64,000 nt of DNA from Furcasterigmium furcatum (GCA_001599815.1 BCIA01000003.1:2108001-2172000), one strand, 5' to 3'; positions 10,041-22,268 are shown, counted from the first letter of the stretch. Made by a program: numbers and translations. The notes: a model not told the origin generated them from the letters alone.

Positions 10041-11492
10041 TCATCCAACATACCGGGCATACCTGGTCCACTCTTCATCCTGCCTCAACGCCTCCATCTC
10101 TCCCTCTTCGAGACAGATAGCTACCGTGACATCCCCCTCCGGCGTGCGAGGGAGCAGGTACACCAGGCTCGCGACGGGCGTGAACCTCGGTCGCCTCACG
10201 CTCGCGGGCGGCCCGAGACCCAGGTGGAAGTCTAGGCCGTACGCGGCGACTTGCGCCCAGGAGCTGAGCATGATGCCCGCGGGGAAGTCCATGTTCGCCG
10301 TGAATGAGACGACGGCCTTGTCTTTGGTTCGCTGCATGAAGGTCGCGAGGGCGCGGGAGCGGAGGATGATATCTGCCGGGTCGATGCCGGCGCGGAGGTT
10401 CGCCGCCACGAGGCCGAGGGAGGAGGGGGCGGAGATCGTGGAGATAGGGAGGGAGTGGTAGGTCATGTTTTGGAAGAGACCCGTGTAGGTCGCGGGGAGG
10501 GAGAGGTAGGGCCTGATGTTGATGGCGCGGGCGAAAGGGGATAGGGTTGTTGAGGCAGGGAGGCGAGGCGCGCGGACGCGGGTTGTGGAGGACCAGATGA
10601 GGGCTGTGAGGGCGTCGTCGGTTGAGACGAAGCTCGTGCCCGGAGGAAGGGTGGTGGTTGCGGCGGATTTGACAGCGGAGAGGTCGGAGGGAGTGAAGGT
10701 GAAGTTTGCCCAGACATTGGTCGGGGCGGGTGTCGTCTGCGGCTCCTGTTCCTTTTCCTCTGCTGGCTGCTCGCCGACTTCCTGCTGAGGTTGGCTCTTG
10801 GCGATCTGGTGAGCGAGCACATCAGGGCTGAGGGCCTCGTATTCCTCGTCGCTGAGGACGGGGATGAGGTTGCGGCGACACATGTTGCCTCCGTCCAGCT
10901 CGTCCTGCGTGAATTCGTCACCGGCGCAGGCCTTTGAGAGCCAGGAGATGACATTCGCTTCGCCGACCATGTCCATGGTCGCATGATGGGCGGAGAAGGT
11001 GAGGATGACGCCGCCGTCGATGAACGTGGCCTGTACCGCGAACACCCTGGCCAGGGGGTCTTGGGAGAAAGTCGTGATAGCCCCGATGACGCTCTCGTCC
11101 AGCATATTCATCGGGAAATCCGCCTCCTTGAGGGCTGACCATGTCAGAGCACGAGCCTCCGGCGCCGGGTCCTTGGTCAGATCCTTGACGACGAGCAGGG
11201 GAGTTCGCTCGAGAGGGCGGATGTGAAAGACGCCGCTGTCGTCTGGGGAGGCGTTGGAGTTGACGACCTGGCCGGCCACCCAGGGGAAGCTGACAGAGAG
11301 GCGCTCGAGGCCGCTGGTCAGGATGTCGACGATGCGTGTTTTAGAGGCGTCCGATGTGTCTGGGAGGGGGTAGCAGTGGCAGATCTGGGTGTAGATTTTG
11401 AGAAGGGGCTGCTGGCCGAGGATGTCGAGCTCAAAGTCGTCAAGAAGACCGGCCGTGACGCCTGTGGCGGCGGCAGTTTGGGCGCCTGGCAT
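10041..11492 (-). CDS. BAHD-type acyltransferase (transferase family)
   Basis: Intronless, 483 aa from the ATG at 11492; the open frame extends upstream only from a TTG. The HxxxD motif of the superfamily is present as HHATMD, with His170 and Asp174, after a hydrophobic strand. The second half carries the expected ASTTLSPFARAINIRP-type strand. A degenerate counterpart of the DFGWG motif appears as YGLDFHLGLG near the C-terminus. Members of PF02458, such as trichothecene 3-O-acetyltransferase-like fungal enzymes, move an acyl group from acyl-CoA to an alcohol or amine, usually in secondary metabolism. No polyketide synthase, NRPS or terpene cyclase is nearby, so a biosynthetic cluster is not supported. 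Acceptor unknown. Confidence 0.85.
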   Translation of the reverse strand: MPGAQTAAATGVTAGLLDDFELDILGQQPLLKIYTQICHCYPLPDTSDASKTRIVDILTSGLERLSVSFPWVAGQVVNSNASPDDSGVFHIRPLERTPLLVVKDLTKDPAPEARALTWSALKEADFPMNMLDESVIGAITTFSQDPLARVFAVQATFIDGGVILTFSAHHATMDMVGEANVISWLSKACAGDEFTQDELDGGNMCRRNLIPVLSDEEYEALSPDVLAHQIAKSQPQQEVGEQPAEEKEQEPQTTPAPTNVWANFTFTPSDLSAVKSAATTTLPPGTSFVSTDDALTALIWSSTTRVRAPRLPASTTLSPFARAINIRPYLSLPATYTGLFQNMTYHSLPISTISAPSSLGLVAANLRAGIDPADIILRSRALATFMQRTKDKAVVSFTANMDFPAGIMLSSWAQVAAYGLDFHLGLGPPASVRRPRFTPVASLVYLLPRTPEGDVTVAICLEEGEMEALRQDEEWTRYARYVG

Positions 11493-12101
11493 GATGGTGG
11501 TGTTGGTGTTGGTTCGGGGACTTTGGATGAGTTGCGTGCTGCTTGTGGCGTTGAGAGTCGGCAAGGCAAGTCTTAGGATAAAGACGGCAACTCAGTCAAT
11601 TGGAGGTAGAGTTGAGATGTCTGGTGCTGCTGGTTCTCCTGCGATAGAAGATTGGCTGATTGAATCGTTTCTTGAAGTCGGGAACTTGTCCCTTTTTATC
11701 TTCAGGTCTCAGTGACGATGAAGATGCGCCAAGAGGAAATTCCCCACGCCCACGGCGCCGTCGCGATGAGTCGACATGACCCAGCAGCCCATCATCCAAT
11801 CACAACCCAAATGAAAGTTCCCCTGAGGGTCGCAACATGCATCCACAGCGGGCCGTTCTCCTCTTATTGAAGTTCTCTCTCCTTCATCAACATCACCGGC
11901 GAGGAGTTCATCACATGCAATTAGTTCCAATTTCAAGAATCATATCTCATACGCTCTCATTACTGAATATGTACCGAGACTTTCTTCTCTCATCGTGAGG
12001 CGCTCTCGCGCACAGTTTGTTGCTTGCACCCGTCGTCCACCACCATCCGACAGATAGCAGCAGCATCAACAGCAGCACTCGGCGCAGCTCACGCAGCGCG
12101 C
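11493..12101. other. Intergenic between acyltransferase 5' end and transporter 3' end
   Basis: About 610 bp, holding the acyltransferase promoter (minus strand) and the 3' region of the downstream transporter gene. No coding signal recognised. Confidence 0.5.
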
Positions 12102-13758
12102 TTATTTGACCTCGGCGGTGGTGGTCTGGGCGCCAGACTCCTCGTGGGTTGACTCGAACTGCGCCTGCTTCTCGCCGTCGACGTTCTCGCCCTCGAGGCC
12201 GACCTTGGTCGTGCGGTGCGAGTCCATGAGCTCCTTGTTCCACACGTTAATGTACAGCGGGTACACCCACGCCATGATGTAGCCGACGAGGGGCACGACC
12301 ATGGCGATGGACGCGTTGGAGGCGTCCATGACGGCGCCGGTGGCCGGGGTGAAGACGGTGGCGCCGGAGATGGCGGCAACGAGGAACGAGCCGCCGCGCT
12401 TGGTGTGGCGGCCGAGGCCGCGGAGGCCGGTGGCGAAGATGCAGGCGAAGCAGGCCGACTCGGCGCAGAAGACGAGGATGAGAAACGCGATGGACACGTT
12501 GCCGCTGGTCGGGATGGCGGGGACCATGAAGACGGCGCACATGGCGAGGTACACGGCGAGGATGAGGCGGGGCTTGCAGGCCGGGATCATCATGAGGCCG
12601 GCGGCGATGAAGCGGTTGGCCGTGTACACGCCCTGGGCGACGGCGAGGAGGTCGGAGGCCTGGGCGTGGGTCTTGCCCTGCTCGACGCAGAAGTTGATGA
12701 AGTAGCTGGCGACGGCCACCTGCGCGCCGACGTAGCAGAACTGGGACCAGACGGCGAGGAAGAGGTTGTACTGCTTGCGGAATGGGCCGGGGTCGTAGTC
12801 GCCGATCTCGCCCTCGATGGAGGCCATGTCGGCGTCGGTGATCTCGGGCATGGGGATGAAGAAGAAGACGACGATCAGGAGGGCGACGAAGCCCGCCACG
12901 CCGAGGTACACCCACTGCACGTTGGCGAGGGAGTCGGCCGTGTCGATGGTCTCGGCGAAGAAGACGCGCGAGGCGAGCAGGGGCGCCACGAAGGAGCCGG
13001 TGCCCTGGACACCCTGGGCGAGGTTGAGACGGATCTCGGAGTACTTGGGGGGACCGCAGACGGCGAGGAAGGGGTTGGCGGCCGTCTCGAGCGTGGAGCT
13101 GGCAGACGAGGCGGTCAACTCATTGCTTCAACTTCGTCATGAGGCGGTTGAGGGCCGCCTCAGTGAGATGGTTATGTGCACTTACAGACCGCAGCCCACG
13201 ACGAACATGGAGCCGCAGAAGCCGGGGAACGACTGGTTAACACCGGAGGGCCAGAAGAGCAGGCACCCGACGGCCAGGACGGCGAGACCTGGGATATCCC
13301 TGTTAGCGAGGCCACTCATCGTCCCATCCGTCGTCTCCCCCACCACATCCACCGGTCAAGCAACCCTTGTATTTTTCTTTTTCTGTCACGTACCAGTGAT
13401 GAAGGTGATGCGGTAACCGAACTTGCGCAGGATCCAGCCGGACAGCGTGGGCGGGCAGATGAAGTAGGCGCCGAAGTAGGCGGCGGCGAGGCCGGCGGCC
13501 ATGGAGCCGCTGATGTTGAGGAGGGACTGGAAGTGCGAGTTGAGCACATCGAGGAGGCCGTAGGCGAAGCCCCAGAGGAAGAACAGCGTGGTGACTGGAG
13601 GTAGGGAGGAGAATATCAGTACGATGTCATCCCGAGGAGGGCTCTCATCATCGGCGGTCATGCTCACCCATGGCGTTGGGGACCAGCGACTGCCTGGTGG
13701 TCAGGTGCACCGCGCTGACGGCCGCGTTGTCGGCCACGAGCTTTCTCTTGAAAAGCAT
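12102..13758 (-). CDS. MFS transporter, FucP (fucose/glucose/galactose) type
   Basis: Four exons on the minus strand: 13668-13758, 13394-13594, 13186-13288 and 12102-13098, with introns of 73, 105 and 87 nt. The spliced protein is 463 aa. It begins with a short cytoplasmic segment, then helix 1 (TTLFFLWGFAYGLLD) and the family-typical LNSHFQ. The signature STLETAANPF lies at the exon 3/4 junction, and several further hydrophobic helices follow. The C-terminal tail is hydrophilic and acidic. The FucP family imports sugars by proton symport at the plasma membrane; the fungal substrate cannot be told from sequence. The splice sites give one continuous frame and restore the family motif across the last junction, which supports the model. 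Confidence 0.9.
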
Positions 13759-16459
13759 GATGGCGGTTGTTGTGTTGGTGAACTCGTACAACGGGTTGAT
13801 GGGCTTGCTGGCTGCTGCTGAGGATGATAGTCGACCGTCCTGATTCCTGACCGCTCAGAAGACGAGAGTACAGGAAAAGAATCCGGGGAAGTGAGGGCGG
13901 CGGAAGCTTGTTATATATACATCCTTCCTCGAGGAAGAAACGGGTTCGTTCACCATGGCGTGTGCCCCGGACGAACCCCAGGGTCTTCTCGCCATCCCCT
14001 CGATCTTCCCCGGCTTGCACCATCACTCACCCCTCCTCGCTCGACCCTAGCCCCCGGATTAGTTTTCTTCGACTGATACCAAGGCTCTTCGTGCGAGCTC
14101 GGTCCCATTCTTTCAGAAAAACCATGTGCGCCACGCATCGAGAGACGAGGGGCATCCCAGGCTGGACCCCTCGGCTCGGGTCAGATGTGGTGGCTCTCGG
14201 TGCATCAGCGGCCGACTCAGCGTGGTCAGCTGCAGCGAGGGCGAAGAATAGGGGGCGTGGCGCCGACGCCTCTTTCTCACGAGGTTCTCTGCGAGTCGAC
14301 TGATGAACGGCCTCGGGCCCAGCGTCCAGGTCTCTGGGCAGGCGTCTTGGCTGGGCTGGCTTGGGGATAGCCTCGCGGCGCGATCCTTGCAACTGCGGTC
14401 AACTCCACAGGGCAAGCTCCAATCGTGGATCAGTTGGGGGAGGTTAGCCTGAGTGCTAACGACTTTATCCCTGGGGCCTTTCGCTCCCCAGCTGTGCGGA
14501 GAACGGGGAAGCGAGGGGAGAAGCGGAGAGCCAAAGAATTAGTGAGGGGAACCTTGTCAGTCGTGGTGTTGTTGAAGGGTCGACGAAGAGGCTCGAGATG
14601 TCACATACTTGCAACTTACACAGAAGAGATCAGCATGAGAAGCCAGGCTTCGGCGAAATACCATAACAGACATTTCTCCGAGTGACTGGTTCGGAACATG
14701 AAGACAGCAAGACAACTTGACGCGATGCGACTCTATGGCTCTATGCAGTGCAGCCCGTTCACTGCACTGGAATCAGAAGGGGGAAAGCCTCCTCCTGAAT
14801 GAGGAGAACTTCTCAGGCTCTGGCCCCTGTCCACCCTCGCGCCATCACAGAACCGAGGACGGTGAGCCGGCCCGCCAAGCTGCCACGTTGTGCCGTGGAC
14901 CGATGATTTCCAGCAAAAGTCCTCGCAGCCCATCCGAGGTCCACCATCCCAAGTCGTCCTCTCTGACTCGGTTCTACCCGAGAAGAGGTTACATGGTGAA
15001 TGGATATGCTTCCTCCCCTGACACCAGATATTTTCTATCTCCCGGCCTAGCTCGACAAGCGGCACCTCGAGCAACACGACTCAGGAAATCTGCCCAGGAA
15101 CATTCCCCGCGACTCTGTCCCTGCGCGCGGGGAGTTGGCGCCATCACCGTCGGAGTTCCTCCGCCAAACCTCTTCTAGCCAACAACACCAAGACCTGCAT
15201 TCCGCCACCAGATACCTAAAGTACCACACTCCTTGTCCAGACCACTAGCCTCCTGCAGCATCTTTCTCGCAGCCCAGGACCGGGCGTCGGGCCTCCCCCG
15301 GACCTCCCAGGTCACCCGGCGCTCCGGGAGTGCCCGCCAAGGACCCCAACGACAGCCCTTCGGCGTTTCGTTGTGACGAGGTGCGCGAAGCTGTACCGAG
15401 ACTAGCAGCGAACGGCGGCGGCCACCCGTTGCCTCGCCCTTCGCATTCCACCCGACTTCGGGTCCGTTGCGAGGTGTATGGTGCCGTTTTTAGCGTTTCC
15501 TGGTTCCCGATCACCGTGGTTTCCGTGCCATAAAACCTCAAGTTAGTCCCGGTGCTAGACGGTCCCAGATCAGAACAGACCCCTTGTTCGTATTGCCATC
15601 GCACTCTCGGATTCAGGGATTTGCTTCGGCATGTCTGCGGCTCCCGCCAAGATGAGGCCATGCCGACTTTGACGGTACTAAAGAATGACTAGCCACATGA
15701 AAAGTGCTTACTTACCTGTACCCATGTACAAGCACCACCCCGGGGCCCGGGCCTCCTTTTCCTTCCTCCCTACGGGAGACGAGCAGAAGAGACAGGGAGG
15801 GGGTGGCAGGATGGGAAACCCACGTGCTGTTCTGACTTTGATCTTCGGCAGTAGATGACCCAGCCTGGCTGTCTCTTCTGCGAGACACCGAGGGCCATGG
15901 GTGAGGAAGGCCTTGGCCCCTTCGTGCCGTGTGCTGAAATCAATGGTGATCCTGGAACAAAAGACCCTGACTGGCAGTGCCGGTAATGAAGGCCATGAGC
16001 CGAGAGCTGTCTCCAAGTCCAGGAGACACCGCGTTGCACATAGCAGGCCGCAGGCTGGACCGACGTGAGGCCTGCCTCGCTCTTCATCAAACCGACTGAC
16101 TCTTCAGACACACCCACTCGGCCGAGCCAAGCTCCTGGCATCCCGTCAAACACTGATCACTCGCGTCCCGTACCGTCCATAGTGTCAACCATGTCCATTG
16201 CATATGCGTGAGGCCGCACATCGGTGGCCTTGTTCCAGGCCTGGCACCAGGGGGGGCTACCGTCCCAAACCAACGGGTGCAGCCTCACAACGGCCTATGT
16301 ATCCTATGTGCCTGTTCCCCGGCGACGTTCTCGGCGCCGCCACCACGGTTCGGAGCCTCTTGGCCCGGTGCCTTTTACCCCGGTGTCCCGAAATGCCAAA
16401 ATCCCATGCATCTGTTTCCCCGCAGGGTCACTCGTCTACTACCACCCCTGTCCTGTCCT
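13759..16459. other. Long intergenic region, no gene recognised
   Basis: About 2.7 kb between the 5' end of the transporter and the 3' end of eIF2A. All open frames are short, have no recognisable domains and lack convincing splice sites. It may contain transcripts or transposon relics too degraded to see. Confidence 0.45.
13911..13920 (-). promoter_or_regulatory. TATA-box candidate for FucP-type transporter
   Basis: A TATATATA-like run on the minus strand about 155 bp upstream of the transporter start codon, at a plausible distance for a core promoter. Position and composition only. Confidence 0.4.
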
Positions 16460-18550
16460 CTATTGCTTCTCCAATGCCTCGAGCTCCTTGAGCACGGACG
16501 ACTTGGTGCCGATCTTCTTCATCTGCGTGTCCTCCAGCTTCTCGCCGCCCGCGAGCCTCATCTCGAGATCCTCGATGGCCCGCACCTTCTTCTGCAAGCT
16601 GCGGACCTTCTTCGCGTCCGGGTTCGCGTCCTGAACGGCGGGCACGGCGGGCTGCGGCTCGGCCGCGGGCACAGGGCTGACGCCGTTAGGCCCGCGCGCC
16701 GTGTTGCTCCTCTGGCGGCGCCCCGGGTTCCTCGACTGGCTGCGGAGCTGCGAGCGGTGGTTGCCGCCGCGCCTCTCGGGGCTGCGACCCTCACTGCCAG
16801 ATCCGCCGCGCTCGCCTCCGGGGGGTGCGAGGGAGGCGCCGCCGCCGCCCTGGGCGTTCTCGCCCTCCTTGCCCGTCTTCTTGCCGCGCTTCTTCTTGTT
16901 CTTCTGCGCCGCCTTTGACAAGTTCTCATCGCCATTGGCGGCCGTGGCGCCGGGGATGCCAGGGGTGGCTCCCGGGACAGCGGGCTCGGCGCCGGGCACG
17001 CCGCGACGCGCGCGGCCGAAGCCGTTCACGCTGATCGAGGGGGTGCCGTTTCCGACAGTATGGGCGGCGCCACCCTCGTCCTCGCGCTTGAAGTGCAGGG
17101 GGGTCGCCAGACCGCGGGCGCCGGGAGGGCGGTACGCCCCGGCAGGCTTGCTGGGCGTCTTGACCGTGCTCAGGTAAGCGGCGGCCGACGAGTGAGGGGC
17201 GGGTACCGGGTTCAGGGGATCTCCGCCGGCCACGGCCGCGGGGTCCTGGGGCCTCCAGATGACATTGTAGAGCTCGATCATGTCCTCGCTGTACTGGAGG
17301 CCACCGCTGACGTGCCACACCTTGACGCCGTTGTCCACGCGCAGGCGGGGCGAGGTCGTGGCCGTCATGATGTAGCGGCTGTCGGGGCTCCACGAGCAGA
17401 CGCTGGGGTTGCCGCTCTCGATGGTGGTGACCTTGCGGAAGTCCTTCTCGAGATCGTAGATGTCAATCTGGCCAGCCAGATTACCGAAGCCGGCGACCAA
17501 CGCGAAACGGCCAGTGGGAGAAAAGGTGATCGTGTTGCGAGGTCCCAGGGCGAACGTGTGGGTGGCCACGGCGCGCTGGTTGAAAATGGTCGTCTTGGCG
17601 GGCATGTAGCCATAGACGACGCCAAACTCCTTCGAGTTGGGCGACCAGGTAACGTCGTGGATGGGGCCCTCCTTGTCGAGCGGCACACGGGCATCGAAGG
17701 AGCCGTTGACGCTCAGGAGGTAGAGCGTGGTCTCACCGTAGTAGCTCTTGTTGGACCGGTCGACATCCGTCTGGGCGAGCACGAGAATGCTGGTTCCCTT
17801 GTTGTTCCACTTGAGCTGGACCTTGTCGCCCTTGAAGAATGTCTTCTGCGAGATAGGCTGGGTGAACTGGGGGACGTTGAAGACCTTGACGGCAGCGGGT
17901 TGGCCCTGACACGAGTTGTTAGCATAGGGCATCGGGGAGTGGATGGCATTGCATTCGAGGCTCACCTTGCGCTCGGGCACAAACACAGCCACAGAGTGGG
18001 CAGCACCGGGGCAGAGGGCAAAGTCAGAGACTCCCTCGACCCTCAGCTTGTTCCAGACGGTTCCGAGGTCGTGACTCTCATAGAACTGGACTTCGTTGGT
18101 GACAAGACGGGCGCAGAACTTCTCATCAGCAGTATACTGAAGGTTCCAGCCTCCCTGAGATTTCTGGACGTATCGGCCCAGGGGCTGCTTGTCGGCAGCC
18201 TCGATTCCCTCCTCTACTGTGCGCCAGACTTTGAGGTTCTTGGTGGCATCGCCGTTCTCATCCTTGCCGGGGCGTTCCCAGGTGACCAGGAACGTACCGT
18301 GCGGCGAGAAGCCGAGCTCGTAGACGTTCGTGATGGGCAGCGACAGGACATGGGCACCGTCGGCAGCGTTGATAACGGTGACGAGTTCGGGGCTGGCCCA
18401 TGCGAAATATCGGCCACAGGGGGAGTATTCACAACACCGGAGGTTCCCTTCGGGCTTGGTGAACCCAGGAAGCGGCTCGTAGACGGGCGCGGCATCGGTG
18501 ACACCGATGTGCTTCTGGGTTCGGTAGGCAAACTGCAGAGGGGACGCCAT
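16460..18550 (-). CDS. EIF2A: Eukaryotic translation initiation factor 2A (eIF2A)
   Basis: The open frame is 696 codons, but an in-frame intron of 60 nt (17906-17965) is clear: donor GTGAGC, branch-like GCTAAC and acceptor CAG. Splicing gives 676 aa and joins VPERK directly to GQPAAVKVF, the expected continuation of the propeller. The first ~450 residues are WD-like blades (for example CCEYSPCGRYFAWASPE, ISFSPTGRF-type and CSWSPDSRYIMTATTSPRLR) followed by VWRPQDP. A Gly/Ala/Pro-rich basic linker leads to a C-terminal coiled coil ending KELEALEKQ. eIF2A is a non-canonical initiator-tRNA and mRNA binding factor of the cytoplasm. Family assignment is strong. Confidence 0.95.
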   Translation of the reverse strand: MASPLQFAYRTQKHIGVTDAAPVYEPLPGFTKPEGNLRCCEYSPCGRYFAWASPELVTVINAADGAHVLSLPITNVYELGFSPHGTFLVTWERPGKDENGDATKNLKVWRTVEEGIEAADKQPLGRYVQKSQGGWNLQYTADEKFCARLVTNEVQFYESHDLGTVWNKLRVEGVSDFALCPGAAHSVAVFVPERKVSLECNAIHSPMPYANNSCQGQPAAVKVFNVPQFTQPISQKTFFKGDKVQLKWNNKGTSILVLAQTDVDRSNKSYYGETTLYLLSVNGSFDARVPLDKEGPIHDVTWSPNSKEFGVVYGYMPAKTTIFNQRAVATHTFALGPRNTITFSPTGRFALVAGFGNLAGQIDIYDLEKDFRKVTTIESGNPSVCSWSPDSRYIMTATTSPRLRVDNGVKVWHVSGGLQYSEDMIELYNVIWRPQDPAAVAGGDPLNPVPAPHSSAAAYLSTVKTPSKPAGAYRPPGARGLATPLHFKREDEGGAAHTVGNGTPSISVNGFGRARRGVPGAEPAVPGATPGIPGATAANGDENLSKAAQKNKKKRGKKTGKEGENAQGGGGASLAPPGGERGGSGSEGRSPERRGGNHRSQLRSQSRNPGRRQRSNTARGPNGVSPVPAAEPQPAVPAVQDANPDAKKVRSLQKKVRAIEDLEMRLAGGEKLEDTQMKKIGTKSSVLKELEALEKQ

Positions 18551-21058
18551 GACTAGTCAAAGTACAGCGCGGGGCTTGTGCAGAATGTTGGTCTGGGGGT
18601 TGTCGGGGACGTTCTTGTAGGGCGGCGAGTAGTAGGTCGTCTTTTGCTTCTTCTTCGGTTCGGGATTCGAGGGCAATGTCGGGGGCCAGTCAGTCAGACA
18701 GACAAAGGTGCTGGGCGGGATTCGACAGTGTGCGGGCGATGATGCAACAAAGGGGGAGACACGCGACAGCAGCGAGTTGGAAACAAGAGCTGGTGTCGGG
18801 GGTGCGTTCGCAGGCTTTGTAGTGGGGAGAGCAGGAAATCTCGTGTCACTCCGAGTCAGAGGACGAGTTTGCTGGTGAATCTGCCGAAGCGATGTGGGTG
18901 TGTGAAGCAGGATTGTCTATTCTTCGACGGCGGGCGGGCGGTCTGGGGCGGAGGCCTGACAGCGCGGGCGGGAGAAGAAATAGATGGGAAGAACGTGTCG
19001 GACGGGAGTGAAGGAACTCAGGCACAAAGACACGAAGGCACCCTGGGGGAACGGTTGGCGCGCAACGGTGCTGCTGTGGAGGGCTGGAGAAGAGAAGGGG
19101 AGGAGGAGGCGAGTCGGTCGTAGGAGGAAAAAACGAGGTGGGATTGGGATTTTGTCGTTGTTATTTTTTCTCCCTCCGACTGGCTGGTCCGGCCTCCAAG
19201 CGCGGGCAGGATGCACGCTGCCGGCCCGGGGACCGCTGGCTGCAGGTGGTGTAGATCTCGCGCCAAGCCAATCTGGGCCTGACGCCACGGCAGTTCCGGG
19301 TGGGCTTAGGCCCGGTAGTCCCCTGAAGCTTGTCATTTTAGGTCCTCGGGGACATGTGATTCGCCGGAGTTGTCCCCAGGCCGCCCTACGAGTCGAGTCT
19401 CCATGGGATGGCGGCCATCCTGGTGCCTTGCAAGTTCATGCCTTGGTCGAGTTTGACGCCGTGGTGAACGAGATGCATTGCCGATGCGATATTAAGGCAT
19501 GGGACATGACATCCAGGATGCTTTGATCTGCAGTGTTGCGCTCTCTGACTGGGGGACTTCAGTCCGCTCGCTCGCCCTTTTAACAGGGAGGAGAACTGGA
19601 CACCTTCGGGTGTGTAGATCTTCTTGTTGCCAGTCACATCTTGCGAAGTTCAGGCTCTCATGAAAGGACGCTGACGTATCCGCAGGTTGAAGCTGGAATA
19701 TTGTTTATGGCAGCCTGTCGATGGCGTCCCTGGAGATCAAGTTACGCTCTTCGGCCGCCCGTTGACTGATTTGAGTCGATTTCGATGCACTCAAACGAAC
19801 TGACTTGGCCAAGATCCATCCTCTGGCCATCCTCTGGACCCACGATGTGCTGTCTGGTTCTCCCTCCCTGCCGATCCACCTTCACCCCAGTCAAGACCAA
19901 AGAGCGGATGGCTCGTGTTGATCTGCTGCGTCAGCTTTGATCCTCCCAACCTGCCCTAACTGCACGGTTGATTTGCCCGTGGCTGCATGTGACATGAGAT
20001 GTTCCGACCAAAATATGTGCTCCGGCCTTATTTGAGATATATGCCCGTGATTTTGAAGGATGACGAGCCTCTTCATTTTGTCATTCAATGAGTTCCTCGC
20101 CGACCAGCCTTCTCATCGAAGACAGTGAGCCCTTGGAAACAAACGAACCCAACCTCGTATCACCGAGGGCTTTTGAGTCGCGAGGAGGGGTCTTGGGCCT
20201 TTCAGCTCAATACGAGATTACTAGGTAGGATTCGTAGTCCTCGAATGGATTGCGCAGACACGACCAGCCTCGGAATAAATAATGACAGAACTTGAGCAAG
20301 ATTTGAATTGGCGCTTTTGACCAACCTGCTAGAAGATAACTTACCTAAGTATTTACGTTTTCATCAGGAGACAGCGCCGTTGAAGGCTTTGCTCAACCAG
20401 ATGCATTGGACGAGTGATTACCTAAGCAGGTCCCGACCAGAATAGCAGCAGCGCAAGAAGCTCCCGTTTCAGCCTTCACCAGCCAGCTCCTGGGTGGGGT
20501 CCTGACCCGTGCACGTGGCGGTGCGTTCTTGGCTGCGTAGGCTGCGAGAAATTGGCTGGCCAAAACTTAAGGGGAGACTCAGCCAAAGTCTCACCCAGAA
20601 TCAGGGTAATACCGATCGGAGGGCACACGACACTACGCACAAAGAACGGCGTCGCATCCCCGCCTCGCCTCCATCAATCGACGCATCGCCAATTGGCTTC
20701 TGCTGCCTCGCACCCGAGCGATTGTTCCTCTACCAGCCCTGTCTCGGCTGCTCGTCTGATCTGGACTCTGAGGCCAGCAACTTCTCGGACGACGCGCGGT
20801 TGACCGACAGCTTGGCCCAACAATCCCTCCTTGGATCGAGCCGCGTTCCTCCTTCGACGCTGCCGTAGTCAACTAACTGCGAGGACATCCTCAAGGCGAT
20901 CGAGCTTCTCAGCCTCGCTCTCCCTGACACGCCACCTTCGTCCCGCGCCGACCGGGAACCCCCGCTGGACAACCTCCCCTAGACTCTCCCTGGGTTCAGA
21001 CCCAGCGCTCCTCGACGAGACATCCCTTATCCTAACCCCCCCGGCAACATCATATATC
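18551..21058. other. Divergent intergenic region between eIF2A and VPS74
   Basis: About 2.5 kb between the start codons of two divergently transcribed housekeeping genes. The first few hundred bases next to eIF2A are G-rich and those before VPS74 are C/T-rich, as is common in fungal leaders. No coding signal or RNA gene recognised. Confidence 0.5.
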
Positions 21059-22268
21059 ATGTCATCGGGCCTCACACGACGCCGCGGAGGCGGCGGCGGC
21101 GGTAACGACGGCGAGGGCAGCACTGCCGGCACCCCGACCGGCGGACCCAGCGACAACAATAGCCGTCTCGGCCCCGAGACGAGTTATGAGACGAGCGAGA
21201 ACGGCCACAAGATCCATTTCGACCCCCGCGATATCAGCGAGAGCGCAGAACGCAGCAAGCAGCCCAAGCTGACGCTGATGGAGGAGGTCCTGCTGCTGGG
21301 CCTCAAGGATAAGCAGGTACGAGAAACAGCCGGCCGCGCCGGATATGCCTCGACTGACGTGACGGCTCCCAGGGATACCTTTCCTTCTGGAACGACAACA
21401 TTTCCTATGCCCTGAGAGGATGCATCGTGCTCGAGCTTGCCCTGCGCGGCCGCATCAGCATGCAAAAAGACGCCTCGAGGCGGCGCTTCCCCCTCGCAGA
21501 CCGCCTCATCGAGGTCATCAACGATGACCTGACCGGCGAGGTCCTGCTGGACGAGACCCTTAAGATGATGAAGCAGAGCGAGAAGATGAGCGTCAGCGCC
21601 TGGATCGACCTGCTGAGCGGTACGTGGCCGACTACGAACACGCTGACCCGCGAGCACTCTGCTGACTCCCGCAGGCGAGACGTGGAACCTCATGAAGATC
21701 GGCTATCAACTAAAACAGGTCCGCGAGCGCCTCGCCAAGGGCCTCGTCGACAAGGGCATCCTCCGCACCGAGAAGCGTAACTTCCTCCTCTTCGACATGG
21801 CCACCCACCCCGTCGCCGACGGCGGCGCCAAGGAGGAGATCCGCCGCCGCGTCCGCAACGTCCTCACCCAGCGCACCATCGTCCTCCCCAACTCCCAGTT
21901 CCTCCCCGAAAACCTCGACTTCCGCTACGTCCGCACCATCGCCATGGTCTGCGCCGCCTACGCCGCCAACGTCCTCGAAAACGCCCTCAGCAACCTGGGC
22001 CATGAGGCCCGCGAGCGCGCCTTCGCGCAGACGGACGAGCTGCTCGCCGACTACAGCCAGTGGCCGTTTGGCAAGAAGGCCACCGGAAACGGTATCGGCG
22101 CCAACCTGCCGCAGGTGATTGCTGATGTGAGTGCCAGCTGCTGTCCTTTTCCCGCGCAGCGCTAACAAATACCTGTAGGAAATCGGCGACAACAAGGACA
22201 AGGAGCTGCAGCTCGAGGTCGTCGCTGCCTGTCTCAGCGTCTTCACCCGTCTCGACTCCCTGCTGTAA
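21059..22268 (+). CDS. VPS74: Golgi phosphoprotein 3 homologue (Vps74/GOLPH3)
   Basis: Four exons: 21059-21316, 21373-21619, 21675-22126 and 22179-22268, with introns of 52-56 nt; 348 aa spliced. A Gly-rich, Arg-containing N-terminal tail (RRRGGGGGG) precedes the GPP34 domain. The domain begins at PKLTLMEEVLLLGLKDKQ and continues GYLSFWNDNISYALRGCIV over the first junction. It contains the basic patch KDASRRRF and later the conserved ATHPVADG segment, and ends with LEVVAACLSVFTRLDSLL. Vps74 binds phosphatidylinositol 4-phosphate on the Golgi and retains glycosyltransferases there. All splice phases close perfectly and residues across each junction match the family. Confidence 0.96.

Noticed and set aside
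10041..13758. Secondary-metabolite cluster around the acyltransferase and FucP-type transporter
   Set aside because: No backbone enzyme (polyketide synthase, NRPS, terpene cyclase) or tailoring set nearby; neighbours are a kelch protein and a sugar transporter.
17060..18556. 498-aa plus-strand frame opposite eIF2A
   Set aside because: Complement-strand shadow of eIF2A; no recognisable domain and a low-complexity composition.
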